From contig JAUSIH010000047.1 of NCBI GenBank assembly GCA_030648205.1, positions 1-39,362 of the forward strand: a stretch of DNA of 39,362 bases, given 5' to 3'. The DNA comes from Dehalococcoidia bacterium. GTDB lineage: Bacteria > Chloroflexota > Dehalococcoidia > JAUSIH01. Made by a program: the position numbers and the translations under genes. The notes under the pieces are model-generated. The model was given only the letters and a program-made list of their open reading frames with translations, made no database searches and was not told where the DNA came from. Positions 38,707 to 39,362 of the stretch are shown one piece after another (positions within the stretch are counted from its first letter, which is position 1; each line of letters opens with the position of its first letter).

Positions 38707-39362
38707 ATGCGACTCGCCCTTCTGGCCATCCTCTCGTCTCTGCTGACTCTTGCTCTCGCCGCGTGCGGCCAGGCCGCCAGCCCCGCCGCGCAGTCAGCTC
38801 CGGGCGCTCCCACATCGCAGGCTCCTTCAGCCGCCGCGCCCACTGCGCCCTCTGCGTCGCCTGCCCCCGCTCCGGCACGTTCTGGACCGGCAGTGCTCGG
38901 CGTGCCCGCGGCGAACGATCCCTTGCCCTCCTGGCCCGTTTCCCGCCCGCCCAAGCCACCGCCGCCGCCATCGGGCACGGGCGAGCCTGTCACGGGCAAG
39001 ATTTCCGTTGGTCAGACCGTCACCGTAGCCTCGACGGAGGTGCCCCCGGCCGGCGGGCAGATCGAGTACACCCGCCCCGGTGACTCCGTGAATGGTCTGA
39101 AGGTGACCGTACCGGCCAACGCATATCCAGACAAGCGCACCTTCAAGGTTTCCTACGCTCCCGTGACCGGCGCCACCTTCAAGGACTTCAAGGCCGTCTC
39201 ACCGCTCATTACGGTGGACAACGGCGGCGCGTATTCCAACGAGATGATGAAGATGACCGTGCCGGTGAAGCTGGCCCCGGGCGAGTTCGCCATGGGCTTC
39301 CTCTATGACGACAAGACCGGCAAGCTGGAGGGCCTGCCGCTCCTGGCGATGAGCGCCAGTTC
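38707..39362 (+). CDS. Secreted lipoprotein with ZU5-like region, 3' end outside window
   Basis: The frame is open from ATG 38707 to the window end (218 codons). A lipoprotein signal MRLALLAILSSLLTLALAAC, cleaved before C20, comes first. An Ala/Pro/Ser-rich spacer reaches about residue 90. The rest is beta-rich: LKVTVPANAYPDKRTFKVSYAPV, then SPLITVDNGG, MTVPVKLAPGEFAMGFLYDD and KLEGLPLL. This order resembles ZU5-type domains but is not certain. A GGGGG stretch precedes the ATG. It is anchored outside the cell membrane; it is not a family-5 binding protein, so its link to the permeases is unclear. Confidence 0.8.
   Translation, partial: MRLALLAILSSLLTLALAACGQAASPAAQSAPGAPTSQAPSAAAPTAPSASPAPAPARSGPAVLGVPAANDPLPSWPVSRPPKPPPPPSGTGEPVTGKISVGQTVTVASTEVPPAGGQIEYTRPGDSVNGLKVTVPANAYPDKRTFKVSYAPVTGATFKDFKAVSPLITVDNGGAYSNEMMKMTVPVKLAPGEFAMGFLYDDKTGKLEGLPLLAMSAS

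Noticed and set aside
36882-38999. 705-codon minus-strand open frame over the second permease pair
   Set aside because: Antisense to two unmistakable permeases; composition is His/Gln/Arg/Gly-rich and domain-free.

Overview
This 39.4 kb window is a GC-rich bacterial chromosome segment. It probably comes from an uncultured Chloroflexota of the Dehalococcoidia type. That placement is inferred from an F420-type luciferase-like oxidoreductase, Pro/Thr-rich lipoproteins, peptide-transporter clusters, and short CTTCGACAGGCTCAG-type repeats inside and between genes; no marker gene settles it. There is no rRNA, CRISPR array or complete mobile element. One tRNA (Pro, CGG) is present. Two stretches, about 29.75-30.7 kb and 33.7-36.6 kb, are visibly AT-richer than the rest and look acquired.

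Left part (1-14.6 kb): the tail of an MFS exporter, a fumarylacetoacetate hydrolase-family enzyme, a hotdog thioesterase, a helical protein and a TatA-type translocase subunit. A glycolate (or D-2-hydroxyacid) oxidase operon glcD-glcE-glcF follows, with a 729-residue NB-ARC/TPR STAND ATPase inserted between glcD and glcE. Next come a BrnT/BrnA-like toxin-antitoxin pair, a glyoxylate aminotransferase that would consume the product of the oxidase, a divergent pdxA, two unknown proteins and a NifU C-terminal domain protein.

Middle (14.3-25.7 kb): the minus-strand operon thrB-lysC-nfuN (homoserine kinase, aspartokinase, Nfu N-terminal domain), tRNA-Pro, a NYN-domain protein with a terminator-like leader hairpin, a secreted trypsin-like lipoprotein, a truncated ccdA remnant, a membrane-anchored cyclic-nucleotide-binding-domain protein, pabB-pabC for p-aminobenzoate, and an F420-type (LLM) oxidoreductase divergent from a peptide-binding lipoprotein.

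Right part (25.9-39.4 kb): a dipeptide/oligopeptide ABC transporter (binding protein plus two permeases), then a roughly 7 kb accessory block, then a second paralogous permease pair with its own promoter, and the start of a lipoprotein that runs off the window. No transporter ATPase gene lies in the window. The accessory block holds an orphan membrane protein, an ISXO2-like transposase remnant, a three-gene minus-strand operon, and an AT-rich pair encoding a UvrD-like helicase and a zinc-finger/WYL/transmembrane protein.

The most notable feature is the first gene of the three-gene operon. Its reading frame continues through an in-frame TGA at 33219-33217, and reading the TGA as selenocysteine gives the motif U-G-S-C, the signature of the UGSC (seleno)protein family. 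It has a strong Shine-Dalgarno site and a TTGACA/TATAGT promoter. A conserved 380-residue protein of unknown function follows, and then a PanE-like reductase. Most gene finders would break this gene at the TGA. Other points of interest are in-frame repeat insertions in the glc genes and the aminotransferase, the STAND protein inside the glc operon, and the helicase-WYL pair.
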